In this document: positions 47,501 through 60,006 of the stretch, in pieces
Position numbering within the stretch: the stretch's first letter is position 1
How the letters are laid out: every line of letters starts with the position of its first letter
NCBI GenBank assembly: GCA_036346205.1
Contig: JARFJB010001945.1
Span: 977,501-1,041,500, forward strand
Source of the DNA: Vesta saturnalis
Taxonomy: Eukaryota > Arthropoda > Insecta > Coleoptera > Lampyridae
Length of the DNA: 64,000 nt
Direction of reading: 5' to 3'
Notes under the pieces: generated by a model
What the model was told of the DNA's origin: nothing
The model's database searches: none
Seen by the model: the letters and a program-made list of their open reading frames with translations, nothing else
Translations under genes and position numbers: made by a program

Positions 47501-48265
47501 TGTTTAAAACTATACGAAATTTTATCGCCTCCAAGTTAATTGATGAGCTCACCACAAGTTTACTTCACGTTATACAAGTCTTTACCTGATACCACACATT
47601 CTTTAAATGGATGAAAGAACTTTTACTAACTTTTCAATGTTACTTCGGAACAAAATTTTCATACACAACACGTATTCTGCACCTAAAGTTTGGATAAATC
47701 AATACAAAGCATTAAATTCTTAGTATGCAAAAAGATTTTTAAAGTTTATTAATAAAGACGCCTTCCCCTTAATACGGAGATCAAATTTCAAAAAAACACA
47801 GATTCATTAAGTAAAATAATATGTTAATTGTTTCCTCTAATCTCAGTGGACCAAGCAGCACTGGACTTCGTGCATTACCTAATGAAAACAAATTCAGCAC
47901 TATAGAATAAATAACACAAACGGTTCAAGGGTAATCATTTTTTTACTGATCACATAAAAATTAAGTTTAAAATCAGACACCGTATTGTCGAAGAAGAAAT
48001 TACATAATTTTAATTTATAGTATTCATAAAGTCCTGCTAGGGGTTAAGTCATTGCAAAAAACATGGGTGAGTTTGGATTGGAGTAGTAAGAAATTTAAAT
48101 GGTCAGCCATTTTGTGTAGAGGCCACTAACAGATAGCGGTAACATATATGGCTGGCCCTTTACTTCTTAATATTTTGTGAAATTATGGAATGAGCGAAGT
48201 ACTGTCAATTCAAATTTAATTATTCTCCAACGAATATTCCTTTTTCTTTAACAATCCTATTAATA
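44540..48265. other. mostly non-coding; GC-rich island at 45.78-46.02 kb
   Basis: AT-rich with no named element, apart from a TACAGAGTTTTTCAAAAAGG word at 46216 that could be a lone mariner tip. The island at 45780-46020 stands out in composition and holds a 91-codon minus-strand frame (46021-45746, MASKGVRRSSDFRRTNNSGD...). The frame is Arg/Ser/Thr-rich with no domain I know. It could be a first exon or promoter region of a host gene, or chance. Confidence 0.3.
45823..45943. promoter_or_regulatory. pair of X-box-like (RFX) motifs
   Basis: GTTGCCAGGCAAC at 45823-45835 and GTTTCCATAGAAAC at 45930-45943 fit the palindromic X-box bound by RFX factors (two half sites of the type GTTNCC and GNAAC). 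They lie 94 bp apart in the GC-rich island. In animals such sites lie upstream of ciliary genes. No ciliary gene is recognisable beside them here. Confidence 0.35.
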
Positions 48266-48269
48266 GGCA

Positions 48270-48600
48270 TAATTGTTACTGATACTGTTCGGGCAGAAAC
48301 GCAAAAACATTCCACGAAGCACATATCCAATATCCTGAGAAATTAAGCGTCTCGTTAATCGTGCAGTGGGCCCCTTTTCTTTGTACATGGCAATTTAACA
48401 GGAGAGATTTACTTGTATTTGTTGTCAAAAGGCCAGCAATAGATTGGGCGAAGAGATGATGAACAGTTAGGCTACTTTATTTATACCCACCAGATTTGCA
48501 CTCTTCCCACACAAAATCCACGCGTTCTTGCGAAAAAATATTTTCCTGGAAATTATTGAAGTTGTTTAGTTTTTCGTTGGCCCGCCCTATATGCTAACCA
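48270..48600 (+). pseudogene. DD41D transposase remnant without arms
   Basis: In broken frames: ARTFHEAHIQYPEK-type N-terminal sequence, GPLFFVHGNLTGEIYLYLL (the GPYFxxGxLTGExYL motif of the central region), TQNPRVLAKKYFPGN and finally FRWPALY where WPARS is expected. All acidic motifs are degraded. No arms found; highly decayed. Confidence 0.5.
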
Positions 48601-48988
48601 TTACCTTGTGTAACTTGAACCACAGTGTAAACACTAATTAAACAAATAAACAATTAAAACAATCCTAAAGATTCAACTGTAAAAGAACAAAAAAATAGTT
48701 TAACATAGGCGGCTACTGTTGGAATTGAGAGGCCTTTCCATTATAATAATCACCACATATAATAATAAAATGAGAGCAAGAATAAGACAATAATTGGAAA
48801 TATAAAAAACTAATCTTCGTGCCAATAACAGCATTGCTGATAATTGAGTCTAGCTTACTAACATCAGTGTCGTGTCTAAAAAAACAATCAGTGACAGCAC
48901 ACTTGTGTTGTAATGTACTATTACGTTACAAGTGCTTAGCGGATTAACGTTAGTGAGAGTAATTAAGCTATTGCACGGGTTTATATAT

Positions 48989-49857
48989 ATACAGGGTGGC
49001 ATAGAAAAAGTGCTATGCATAGTGCCACGCGATAGAGGACACTAAAATAAGAAAAAAAGTTCCTATAAACTTAGGTCCGAACGCCTTCGTTTAAAAGATG
49101 TAGGGTGTTGAAGTTTAATTATTTTTTTGTTTTTTTTTTTTAATATATTTTTACAATGATGTAATAAGCGGACGAAATTTTGTATACAGGGGCTTTTTAT
49201 CACGCAGAATTCAAATATGATCTTAGTTCTTTTATTACTGATAGAGGGCGCCACATACATCTTGTTTGAATCGGTTCTAACTTTTTTGCCTTACACTGTA
49301 TGTCATTATCGACTGGAAAAAAATGTTTTCCCATCTGTTCTGCTTCAGAAAGATATACCTTATTGAAGTCGCTAGGACCAACGGTTTACGAGAAAAATGC
49401 ATCGGATGCATGCAAATTATCCAAAAGCGCCAAAGATTTGCAAAAACGATGACATAACACTTCAACAATTAAATTTTAATAGCAACAATGAAGGGCAGTG
49501 ATTAAAAAAAAACATTAAATTTTTAGAAGATGTTGTCCTTGTACTTGAATACATTTTTCAATTCTTCTTCCTAAGGATTGACGGCATCTTTGAAATATTC
49601 CTGGGTTATTACGGAATCTATCTGCGGATTCCATAATTCTTATCTATAGTTGCTCTTCATTATGTATTTGTACATCATAGATTTCGTTTGTTTTTTCGTA
49701 AATTTCCATCGCCTGTTATTTTCATCACTCCAACAGTGTTCCTAAAATGGTTCACTATACTTTTGAAGAATACAGGGACAAGAAAAAAACAAAAAAATAA
49801 TTAAACTTCAACACCCTATATCTTTTAAACGAAGGCGTTGCGGACCTAAGTTCATAG
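48989..49857 (-). mobile_element. DD41D element K, truncated at its right arm
   Basis: Left tip ACAGGGTGGCATAGAAAAAG at 48989 follows TATATATA. The stretch 49052-49140 is repeated inverted at 49775-49857 (ACTTAGGTCCG, CGCCTTCGTTTAAAAGATGT, GGGTGTTGAAGTTTAATTAT). The right arm stops at 49857, where element I begins, so the outer 65 bp of the right arm are lost. Confidence 0.75.
49505..49690 (-). pseudogene. DD41D transposase C-terminus, element K
   Basis: The minus strand gives EIYDVQIHNEEQL, RIMESADRFRNNPGIFQRC and RQSLGRRIEKCIQVQGQHLL before a stop; a TAG replaces the Trp after EEQL. It resembles the end of element A (SVQIDNREQLWNRI...). Catalytic domain and N-terminus are deleted. Confidence 0.7.
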
Positions 49858-51534
49858 GAAAAACAAATTAATCGTTTGATATACTGTACAAGATGTCACC
49901 AACTTTCATTTTTTTTATCTTTGCCCTCAGTGACAGCGATAGTCAACTTTTTTTTTCTTAATGGAAACGTGTTTATTTTTACGTCATATTGTAGACAATT
50001 TTTTTCTGAATTCGACAGTATAACATAACTTAATATTTATTCATTTGCATACGATTTGACATAATTTTATAAGTAGCTTTTTGTACGCATTCATTTCCAC
50101 ACACGAAGACTTGCCTGTATCAAAATGTCAGATCGTGTCACTGAATTGTCAACATCACAATTTTTTGATTATTTTTATAATACTGTGAAAGGATCACTTT
50201 AATTTCTATGATGGATAACAGCACATTGACCGACATGCTCCAAGTGTACTTTGAATGTAATAAAAATAGTGGCCAAGCAGTGCGTCTCTACATCAATCGA
50301 TTTCCGAACAGAGAAATTCCAGACCGACGAAAATTCTCAAAACTTGAAAACAATTTAAGAATTTATGGTAGTTTCAAGAAGCCTAAAAGAAAGCATCGTC
50401 AATTTAATGAAGAGATGTAGTTAGGCGTTCTTCTCAGTGTTCAGGAAAAGGCGAGAACGTCTACACGTAAAATTGGTAGTGATTTGAACAACACATCCAA
50501 GGATACTGGAGCAAAATGATCACGATCGAAGAATTGAATTTTGCCGTTTTTATTTAAACGCGATTCGAGGGAATGGTAATTTCTATAGAAAAATAATTTG
50601 GTCTGATGAGTGTACCTTTAGCAATAATGGCATTTATAATAGAAACATCTATCGGTACTGGAGTCAGGAAAACCCTAGACTATTCTATTGTAGAAAATAA
50701 TTTTCAAAGAAGATTTACTGTCAATGCTGGTGCGGGATTTTGGGCGATCGATTAATTGTACCATTTCTTATCGACGGAATACTTACTCCAGACAAATATT
50801 ATGATCTTTTGAATGAAAATGTCGAAAACTTTTTAGATGGACTACCCCTTGCTGAACTCAATAGTATTTATTTTCAATAAGATGGGGCTCCTCCACATAA
50901 TGCACATGTGAATTTAAATTGGTTAAAGAATAGATTTGGCGCAAGGTTGATTGGAACAAATGGACCTATTCGGTGGCCTGCTCGTTCCCCTGGTCTCACG
51001 CCACTTTAATTTTGGTTTTGGGGTTACCTTAAAGACCAAGTCTATTTAAACCAGCCCCAGAATGAAAACTACCTCAGAAGAAGAATAATCGAGGATTGTC
51101 GAGAAATACCTCCAAATGTTATAATGAACGCTAGTTATGCAGTGATTAGAAGGTGCGAGCTGTGTATTCTTCAAGGCGGCAGACAATTTGAACAATATTT
51201 GTGATGCAGATTTCACTAGTTATTTAAATGACGTTTGTTAATAATTACGGGTTACTTAATTATTTAATTTTTTATTTTTTCCAGAAATTGTTGAATAAAT
51301 ATTAAGTTATGTTAATTCTGTCATATTGTCTACAATATGACGTAAAATAAACACATGTTTCTATTAAGAAAAAAAAAGTTGACTATCGCCGTCACTGAGG
51401 GCAAAAATTAAAAAAATGAAAGTTGGTGACATCTTGTAGAGTATATCAAACCATTCATTTGTTTTTTTGAATTTTTAAAATCCCCCATAAATAACGAAGT
51501 TACAGCTTGGGGCGTTTTTTACGATGCAGCCTGT
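49858..51534 (+). mobile_element. DD41D element I, nearly full length
   Basis: Arms 49858-50043 and 51288-51470 mirror each other: AATTAATCGTTTGATATACT, CAAGATGTCACCAACTTTCA, GACGTAAAATAAACAC-type sequence and AACATAACTTAATATT. The right side continues to a tip reading ACAGGCTGCATCGTAAAAAA on the reverse strand (51534). The left outer 65 bp are missing where it meets K. Confidence 0.82.
50208..51204 (+). pseudogene. DD41D transposase of element I, full length with stops
   Basis: MMDNSTLTDMLQVYFECNKN opens the DUF4817-type domain at 50208-50420. It continues RLYINRFPNREIPDRRKFSK and NLRIYGSFKKPKRK. After stops and frameshifts the catalytic core reads IIWSDECTFSNNGIYNRN (first Asp), CGILGDRLIVPFLIDGILT, and FQ-stop-DGAPPHN (second Asp). 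It ends RLIGTNGPIRWPARSPGLTP, then L, then a TAA stop where the third Asp should be, then FWFWGYLKDQVYL. With that codon counted, 41 residues lie between the second and third positions. It closes GGRQFEQYL at 51204. Confidence 0.88.
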
Positions 51535-51542
51535 ATATATAT

Positions 51543-52472
51543 AGGTTTTCAAAGTTAAGTTTGCACTATTGCTAACTTTCTTGTTAATGGAGCTACGAAG
51601 TCGGTTAAATTAGCAAAGTAGTGTGTTTTTTTTACGCTGATTACGATGGTGGAAAAAGAAAAACAATAAATTGAAAGTCGCATGCTCGAAAAATCGACAA
51701 AAACATACTTTTTTCTAATGGTACCCTGTATACAATATTCTCAATCGATATAGAATGTTGCCATATGCATTTCTATCCTACAGTAAAAAATAAGGGAGAT
51801 TTTGCCGATTTTTTAATTTCATTAAGTAGGCTATGATTCGAAAGTAATTCTTTATTTTATGAATTTGAACACGCTATAAATATTAAATAATTAATAGGTC
51901 TTAAATTAAATGCTGGAAAAGGTCTCCTCTTTGTTCCATACATTTTTCTACGTGCTTATAAACGCGTCTTGTGGCCTTCAAAACAGTCAATACTGTTAAT
52001 AATATGAATAATTGTTTGTTGGAATTCTTCGATATTTGTATAACGTCTTTTATAAAATTCATTTTTTAAATATCCCCATAAGCAAAAGTCCAAAGGGGTT
52101 ATGTCCGGAGACCGAGGAGGCCAGCGAACAGGACCGTTCGTAGCTAAGTATCTATTACCAAAAAGTTCTTGTAATAAATTAAATGTAAAAAATCGGCAAA
52201 ATCTCCCTTATTTTTTACTGTACGATAGAAATGCACATGACAACTTTTGGTCAGAATTTAATTCTCTATCGACTGAGAATAACATTGTATAGAGAGTGTT
52301 CCATTAGAAAAAAGTATGTTTTCGTCGATTTTTCGAGGATGCGACTTTCAATTGTTTTTCTTTTTGCACCATCGTAATCAGCGTAAAAAACACACTACTT
52401 TGCTCATTTAACCGACTTCGTAGCTCCATTAATAAGAAAGTTAGCAATAGTGCAGACTTAACTTTGAAAGCC

Positions 52473-52475
<3 letters not shown>
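51543..52475 (-). mobile_element. DD41D element J, 0.93 kb deletion derivative
   Basis: Arms 51543-51815 and 52200-52475 are inverted copies of about 270 bp: GGTTTTCAAAGTTAAGT, GGAGCTACGAAGTCGGTTAA, CTCGAAAAATCGAC, GGGAGATTTTGCCG. The interior holds the transposase 3' third. Closely related to D, with the same deletion edge. The right end runs into (TA)n; the left end touches element I. Confidence 0.88.
51905..52160 (-). pseudogene. DD41D transposase C-terminal third, element J
   Basis: Minus strand: ELFGNRYLATNGPVRWPPRS, PDITPLDFCLWGYLKN, EFYKRRYTNIEEFQQTIIHI, INSIDCFEGHKTRL, and in the next frame HVEKCMEQRGDLFQHLI. The third catalytic Asp is kept; the first two and the DNA-binding domain are deleted. 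One short frame break near 51965. Differs from D in that LWG is intact. Confidence 0.85.

Positions 52476-52476
<1 letters not shown>

Positions 52477-52528
<52 letters not shown>
52477..52528. repeat. (TA)n microsatellite
   Basis: About 50 bp of TA abutting element J. Confidence 0.95.
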
Positions 52529-52532
<4 letters not shown>

Positions 52533-52652
52533 TGTGCGTGTCTGTGTGTGCATGTCTGTGTGCGTGCCTGTGTGCGTGTCTGTGTGCGTGCGCGTGCGTG
52601 TGTGTGTCTATGTGTGTGTGTGTGTGTGTGTGTGTGGGCACGCGCGCGCAAC
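52529..52652. repeat. (TG)n and TGTCTGTGTG-type repeat
   Basis: GT-rich tract ending in GTGTGTGTGTGTGGGCACGCGCGCGC; frames across it are artefacts. Confidence 0.95.
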
Positions 52653-55499
52653 ACTGACTTTCCTATCCTCAAAAGCGTCCAAGTGTTTTGTCACACGGCC
52701 ATAATTTTTATTTTGGCATCACCGATTTTTCGTACATGAACGTTTACTGGGAGCAGTCATTAGAGCCGTTTAACAGGTTAAAGTTCAGTACTGCCAACAT
52801 TACTCAAAATATGATGGCGTTATTAAACAATCTTTTATAAATATTAATACTGAATGAATAAAGCCGGTACAAAAAACATTGTGTGTCACACGTTCATGTG
52901 TGAGTACTGGCAATTGCAGGCCATGTGTAGCGCCTCGGATCGTAATTCTGCCCTAGTGATACAAATAACTATGATTATAGTTATGGGCTCTTTACTTTGC
53001 GGCTTTAGATTCTTTTTGTTCATAAGTCCTCATTCATAAGCAAAAAACGTCAATTGCAATGCAGGCAACGCAAAGTTATTTATGCAATAAAACAAGCAGA
53101 GTCCATGCGATATTTCATTACATAAACGACCGACCAGTTATATATAGATGATTTTGCTTTCGGATAAAAGATGCCTTTTTTGCTTTTATGTTTTGATTCA
53201 CAAATTCATTAACGATAACGTTAATCAACCATCACAGAAGTAAGAATCCAGAACACATTTAAAGAAATCTCTAATACGCGAATGATCAATTAACGATTAA
53301 TAAGTAGAAAGTACCAACATATAAATAACTGCTGCAATAGCAAGAAAGTGTCTTAATTGTAATAGAGTTAAGATAAAAATGTAGGGGCAATTATTATCGA
53401 ATACGGCAAAAGATCAGGTGTGGAAACGGTAAAATGAAACATAAGGAAATCGGTGACTTAAACATTAGCAAGCAAAGAAAAGCAAATAAAGCTTAATCTT
53501 GTCACATGTTTGAACTTGTAGTCAAATGATCCAGAATGCTGTTCAATTGTATGAAAGTGTCCACTTTTTTTAACGCAAAAAAAAAACAAACCGCTCATAA
53601 GAGCCCATCCGGAGTTTTAACATTTAAAATTTAAATTTAAATTCATAGTTGAAGCGCCCAGTGATGTTCGAAAATAGCTATTAGTTTCTAGATCCAAGTT
53701 AATGAAAAAAGTAATCATCGCATAGGAAAATGCAGTAATAGTATTCATAAAAAAGGAGAAAAAATTTTTGTAATCTTATAACTTACCTATATTTATACTG
53801 TAATTATTGACATGAACCTTACCTAAAAATAAAAAAATAATTAAAAATAAAGAAACAGCAATTAATGTTTATTTAATAGGTCAAATAAAACTCAAGGATT
53901 TCGTAAAACATTCGCATGGTAAAAATTTAAATTTAACCTTAGCCTAGGTAGAATAACCGGTTTTTAATCGATCTTGTAAAAACAATTTAAATTAATTTTG
54001 TAATCATGCGGTAACATAATCTGACAGGTTGCTATCAGACAGGTAGGTGTTTATGCGATATATTCAGACGGCAACATCCTTTTCTGAATAGTAATAAACT
54101 TTAATTCCAATAGCCTTCTATTTACGGTCTTCCTGAACCTTAAATTCCATCTCGTTTCTATACTTATTGTGTATTTACATCCGTTTATATAGCCTACTTT
54201 ATATTCTAAAACTAAACATATTCATCAATAATAATTGTAAGTATATAAAGTAAAAGTAAGCATCGATTAGAAATGCAAAGTAATTGCTCGACTAGAACGA
54301 GGCGCACATAAAAAAGTTGCACATTATAATCGTGACACGTTTAAGCCTCATAGAATGTACAGTTGCTCAATGCAAGAATTGGAAAGAAATCGAGGATTTG
54401 AATCCGGTGTAGTCGACTTGCTATATCTTTCTATACATTGAGGGTGCACGGAAGCAGCTGTCGCCTGAAAAGCATTCGAAGTACGCAAAAGGTCGTGCAG
54501 CTTGTGGGGCGGCAGGTGATGTAACAATCCGGTTTAGGGGCAAAGTAAGGGAAGCATGTGGTGACGGATGCCAGTTCTGAACTTAACAGTCGGGCAACCA
54601 CCTAAGAGACAGGTGATTTCCAAGATATATTTCTATTGCTTGCTATCTTTCTGTAAAATGTAGTTCCCAGACCATCTTTGTCTTTCACATACCTGCTTCT
54701 ATAAAAATCCCAGACTTTCTAACTGACCTTCATATGACTTACAAATTTAGCAATGTAAACAAAATTACCCTTCCCTCTTTTAGTAAGCAGATTGTGATAC
54801 TTTACGAAGTTAAATGTAATTATGTTAGAATGAACAAGAGTAATTTTATAAAAGTTCGACACGAATGAATAATTATATTTTAATTTTGTAACTGTAAGCC
54901 ATCTTTTTTGTATGAGGAGCAAAATGTTTTCACAGTAAACTTTATAATGTATAACCGTGTTCGAAATTGTTCATGGCCAAAACACCACATTCTATCGATT
55001 CAAGCAATTTCTTAAGCAAACTGTATTTATAAGTTAGAAGTTTGCCGTAACTTCAAAACTACAAAGTTTGCAAGGTTTCATAGTTTAAAGTTAATTACTT
55101 TGTTTATAAACCAGAAAATTAATTTTCTAAAAAAATACACATTTCTTTCAAGTTTTAATTTTAAAAGTTTTAAAGTGGACCGAAAGTCACCCATAAACCA
55201 AAATTATTTGTACACTACGTGTTCTAAAAAAGATCAATCATTAAAACCATCAGTAAAAGAAGCTAACACCACAGTTCAAAAAAGATACGTGCCCCATAGA
55301 AACATTTGCGTCTCAATTATGAAAACGTATATCCAATTACGCATGAGTAACCAAAGATTAATAAATTAATTAATAAAGTGGGCTAAAGATAAAAATGTTG
55401 TAGCAATAATATCTGGTGGTAAATGTTTCATTATATTTACAAGGCAGGGTCAAATGATATGGTTGAAAGTGCCCTAAACATGTACCAGACACTAGCTTA
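52653..55499. other. non-coding, nothing recognised
   Basis: AT-rich with a slightly GC-richer patch at 54.46-54.62 kb that has no open frame of note. No inverted arms seen. Confidence 0.5.
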
Positions 55500-56269
55500 T
55501 CTTAGAAGTTGGTAGATGGAGATCTAGAAGGCTTTTCTAATGCCTTCCGAGGGGGAAATGGCAATTCCACTAGTGCACTATGCAAGAGAGGAGCAACATT
55601 CTGTTACTAATTTGTTGCACAGTGCAGGAGAGAAACCCATTAATGGTGTAATAAAGCTAGAAACGGTGGGCAACGCTTGTAACATACCGGGTGTAAATCG
55701 TATTGAGCCACTTAAAATTTATATTTCCTGTTTCACCATAACCTAAAAATTAAAGAAATAACTGTATGCGTGGATTCTGTAGTAAACCGATATGATGCGT
55801 CCCTAAGAACGACAGGCATGCAGCATTGGAGCTCGTGTAAGAACGGTTAGGTGGATACTTTAACCTCACTTTATTTCTTTACTACTGAATATGGATGTAC
55901 ACTGTTGTGTTTTATTATACTAACTGAAAATAAGTTTAACCTACGAAACCGCAATTTCATTGGTTTTTCCTTATACTCTCGCATATTATCTATAGGAAGA
56001 GAAAATTATCTGCTGCCCTTGCGACGATAATAGCTCTATCTACCTCATCATGTAGCCCCGATGGAAGTGAAAGCCATTTATTTCACAACAAGCCAAAAAA
56101 GCCAAAATAACAAACCACCATTATCAATGAATATACGGGTGCGTATTTTAAGTCAGATTACTGTTGGACTGGGACCCACATTCAAGTAATTATCATGATG
56201 CAGTAAAATTAATGAATAAAAAAAATATATGTGCTTATATTTGCAACCCCAGGGAAACGAGTAGTGGTT
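55500..56269. other. unassigned sequence upstream of a PIF fragment
   Basis: A 68-codon plus-strand frame at 55540-55746 (MPSEGEMAIPLVHYAREEQH...) has no family I recognise. It may belong to the PIF-type element that follows, which usually encodes a second DNA-binding protein, but there is no motif evidence. Confidence 0.25.
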
Positions 56270-56716
56270 TACCAAACTGCGCTATTAACAGCTATTTTGA
56301 CTCTTGCAAAACAAAAGAGTTTTCGAGGGATTCCCGATAAGTTTTGACTTGGAAGGAAAAATTGTTATGAAGTGGTTATGAAGGTAATTAAAATTATAAT
56401 ATAATTATATAATGAAAACACAAGTTTATAATCTGACCAAAAGACTACAAAAAATTTACTGAACTTCGAAAACAGAGGAGCTCTTCTGGCGTGATAGTAT
56501 GTGTGGATGGGACCCACATTCCGATACCAGGACCAGGATAAGAAAATTCATACTACAACAGAAAAGGTTTCCATTCAGTCATCCTAGAAGGTGTGTGCAA
56601 TGCACACACACAATGCACACAATTTATGGAAATATTTTGTGGTTTTCCGGAATCTTGCCATGATGCAAACGTTTGGAACCACAACCTATTGCAGGAATAT
56701 TTTGAAGAGCTAAAAT
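56270..56716 (+). pseudogene. PIF/Harbinger transposase fragment
   Basis: First piece (56285-56390): LTLAKQKSFRGIPDKF, like the helix-turn-helix preceding the catalytic core in HARBI1-type proteins. Second piece (56487-56716): GVIVCVDGTHIPIPGPG, YYNRKGFHSVILEGVCNA, IFCGFPESCHDANVWNHNLL. CVDGTHIPI and ESCHDANVW carry the first two acidic residues of the DDE triad. The C-terminal part with the Glu is missing. A stop follows GPG and an ACACACA-type repeat expansion lies inside the core. No 3-bp target duplication or TIR could be fixed. Confidence 0.75.
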
Positions 56717-56879
56717 AATACTTGCTCCAGTAACTTAAACCAAATAAGCACAAATGTAATTAAAGTCAAGCTTCAAGCTATATACAAGTAGTCCACTCGA
56801 CAAGAAAATTGTAAGAGAAAATCGTAGTAATAAATGGAAAGCGAATCAAAGGATATACTTATAAGGTGGGAGGCATGTG

Positions 56880-59800
56880 TACCCCATACCAGCCGGGGAG
56901 GTACCACCACCCTTACCATGGGCTCCTTAATATTGGGTCTTCGATGTTCTGAGCTCGGTAAGGAATGCTGGTCACCTTTTCTTCATCCTTAATTTATTCT
57001 CATCCTTATTCTTCCTTCTCGCCCTCGCTGCCTTTCTGTCGGATTGAAAGTCCAAAATTAAGTTACAAAAAAAAGATGGCAGTGGTTTCTAGGGTAATAA
57101 ATAGCGGACATAAAATCCTGCCCCATTCAGATGTCCGGGAGGGCAGGGCCAAGCAACCCAGGTCATCGAAAGTTCTAAGTTTCTGATCCACTATTGCAAC
57201 ATCCGCGGGATCAGGTCTTCTAATCTTAATACTGTTCACCAACATCTTGAACAATTACAATCTGACATTTGTTTCTATCTGAAACACAAGTCTCATCTAA
57301 AAGATTCCACTCACCCGACTTGCAATATCCCCAACACAACCTTCACTTTAACTTTCGATATAAAGGAGGCGTATGTGTCTATATCAAGGACAGCATTGCT
57401 TGTTTCCTTGAAAAATAAAAATTTCGACGTGATTTGGTTTAAACATTCTGGTCCTAAATTTGTGAAATTTTACTGTTGTATTAATAGGTCTCCTAATGAC
57501 AGTAAGTTACAAGACTTCTTAAATTACCTTAGTTTGTCTGTCTCAGTTTCCAACTTGCGATATCTCAATTGTAGGAGATGTCAATGTTCATAACTCTAAT
57601 TGGCTTCAATTTTGATCTACTACTAATCCAACTGGTCATAGTGCAGAAACATTTGTGATTGTTTGTGATCTCACACAAATGATTTCTTAACCCATAAGAA
57701 TCTCTGATAACCCTAGTAATACTCCACATCTTCTAGATCTCTTTTTTACATCAAACCCACTTGTTAATAAAACTTCCGTTCTTTCCCCTCTTGGCCTCTC
57801 TGACCATGGTCTAATAGATATAATTTCTACTGTCCCTAATTCCTCTGTTGTTCGCAACACTAATAGAACCTTGTGGTAATTTAAATCAGCCAGATGGAGT
57901 GATTTACGGGACTTCCTTTCAACCTTTCCATGGCGTGAATATTGTTATAATCGTCTTCTTCTTCGGACATTGCACTTTCAGTAGCTGGAGTCATCGTCAT
58001 GGGCATGGAGTTATACATTCCCAAGAAACAGAATCGTATAGGTCATTCACGTTCCAAACCCTGGTTCAATAAAGCTTGTGCTGATGCAATATCTTTGAAA
58101 AATAAATACTATATTAAACAGAAATCTAATAAAACGGTAGAGAGTCATGCAGAATACCTTGGTGCTAGAAATATCTAAAAAATTGTTTGAACAACGAAAA
58201 TGCAATGAACTAGCATTAAAGCATTAAATTTTGGTCGTTAGCTAAAGCCATTAGTAAAAACTTTTGACGGATCTGTAGTTACTGATTCTGCAGACAAAGC
58301 CAACGTTTTTGTGTGGATTTATTTGCATCCAACTCGTGTCTCAATGATTCAGGAAAAGATGTGCCCCTAGTCAACTCCTCTTCATACGCTAGGAAACCGA
58401 TTCATTTTCGGTACAAGCTCCTAGAATCGATTATCAGTAGGCTTGATCCTAATAAGGCGACTGGCCCAGACGGTATCCTAGCTATTGTCTTAAAGAAATG
58501 TTGCCCTGAACTAGTACCAGTACTATCTAGGCTCTATTCGATCTCTATGCCTTCTGGAGAATTTCCTTCATCATGGAAGTTAGTAAATATTCAACCTGTT
58601 CCCAAAAAAAGCGATAAGACCGATCCTTCGAACTACCGACCAATTGCCATCACTTCCGTTTTGTCTAAAATCATGGAAAAGGCCGTCAGCAACTGCTCTC
58701 GTTCCTTTCAACTAACAAACTCATTAGTGACCACCAATATGGGTTTAGGCAGAGTCGTTCGACAGGTGATCTTCTTTCATATGTGACCCAAGTTTGGAAT
58801 AAAACATTAAAAAAATCCGGTGAAACAGTTGTAGTCCCTTTAGATATCTCAAAGGCATTTGACCAAGTTTGGCATGTTTTTACTTGCCAAACTCACCTCA
58901 TTTGGGTTAAATGATACGCTCATCAACTGGGTTTCTAGTTTCCTTGATAAAAGACGAATACGTATCGTAGTTGATGGTTGTTTTTCAAAAGAAGTTAGCA
59001 TCAACGCGGGCGTGCCACAAGGACCAGTTATAGCGCCTACACTTTTCCTGCTATCCATAAATGACCTTATTTCTTCAACAACTAACCCGATCCATTGCTT
59101 TACTAACGAGAGCACTCTTCGTTGTAGTTCATCGCAGTCTACACATAATGGTAATCTACCTTCTATGTCTCAAGACATTAAAGCTGAAATGGCAAATTGA
59201 ATCAACAAAGACATTCAATGTATTTTCGAACGGGGAAGCAATAATCTAGTCAAATTTAATGCTAACAGAACTCAGTGTTGCCTTGTGTCCGCCAAAAAAG
59301 ATCGATCATTCCCTGTTGTAAGTATGAATGGCTCAGATCTTAAGTTTTCAGACTCTATAACTCTGTTGGGAATGACTGTATCTTCAAAGCTATGCTGCTC
59401 GTAAAATAGGCTTTTTGTACAGATCTAAGCAGTACTTTACTTCACGACAACTCTTTCTGCGGTATAAGGCTCAAATTCAACCTCATCTAGAATATAATTC
59501 TCACCTCTGGGTTGGCGCTCTCTAATACGCTCTCGATATCGCTGAACGTATAACAAAAGAGAGCGATTAGGCTTATAAATGACACGTCCTTAACTTCTGA
59601 TATACAGTCCCTTAAGCATAGAAGAAGAGTTTCAGTTCTTTCTTTGTATTATCGGTGTTACAATGGATATTGCGCTGCTGAATTACATTCTTTGATACCA
59701 TCTCGAGCTACCTTTGCTAGGAATACTCGGTTCGCTCATTCACATCATCAGTATGCAGTACAAATTTCCACTTGTCGTACCAAACGGGCGCAATCTACAT

Positions 59801-60006
59801 TCTTCTACACGGCTTCTACACTCTGAAATGATCTCCCTAGTTCCTGTTTTCCTCTCACTTATGATATGAAAAAATTTAAGGTAGCTGTTCATAGGCATCT
59901 CTTGGCAATTCAATGTCCCTCTATCCATCCTCCTAAGTGTTCCTGAGTGCTTTAGTACGATAGGCCAAATTTAGCCTGTTAGGTCCACAATTATTAAAAA
60001 AGAAAA
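56880..60006 (+). mobile_element. second LINE, about 3.1 kb, decayed
   Basis: A non-LTR retrotransposon on the plus strand, coding from about 57190 to 59945. The 3' part ends with TTAGCCTGTTAGGTCCACAA and then TTATTAAAAAAGAAAAAA. The start is uncertain; GC-richer sequence begins near 56870. Bases 57060-57190 already encode part of ORF1 or the linker. Clade not resolved (CR1/Jockey group in general appearance). Not closely related to the LINE at 36-40 kb. Confidence 0.75.
57190..59945 (+). pseudogene. LINE ORF2, endonuclease and reverse transcriptase
   Basis: HYCNIRGIRSNLNTVHQHLE opens an APE-type endonuclease (57190-57860, several breaks), with LSDHGLID near 57800 as its SDH motif. Reverse transcriptase: RLDPNKATGPDGILAIVLKK, SSWKLVNIQPVPKKSDKTDP, SNYRPIAITSVLSKIMEKAV (58430-58700), a broken DISKAFDxVWH (58840-58875), then VPQGPVIAPTLFLLSINDLI (58990-59070) and CFTNEST where YADD is expected, so both catalytic Asp are lost. 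The end (59620-59945) has LFYRCYNGYCAAELHSLIP, SFF-like TARLW remnants and CFPLTYDMKKFKVAVHRHLL. Many frameshifts and stops. Confidence 0.85.

Noticed and set aside
49063..49260. Minus-strand 65-codon frame at 49.1 kb
   Set aside because: Falls within the arm of element K.
54440..54620. GC-richer patch as a possible exon
   Set aside because: Stops in all frames and no motif.
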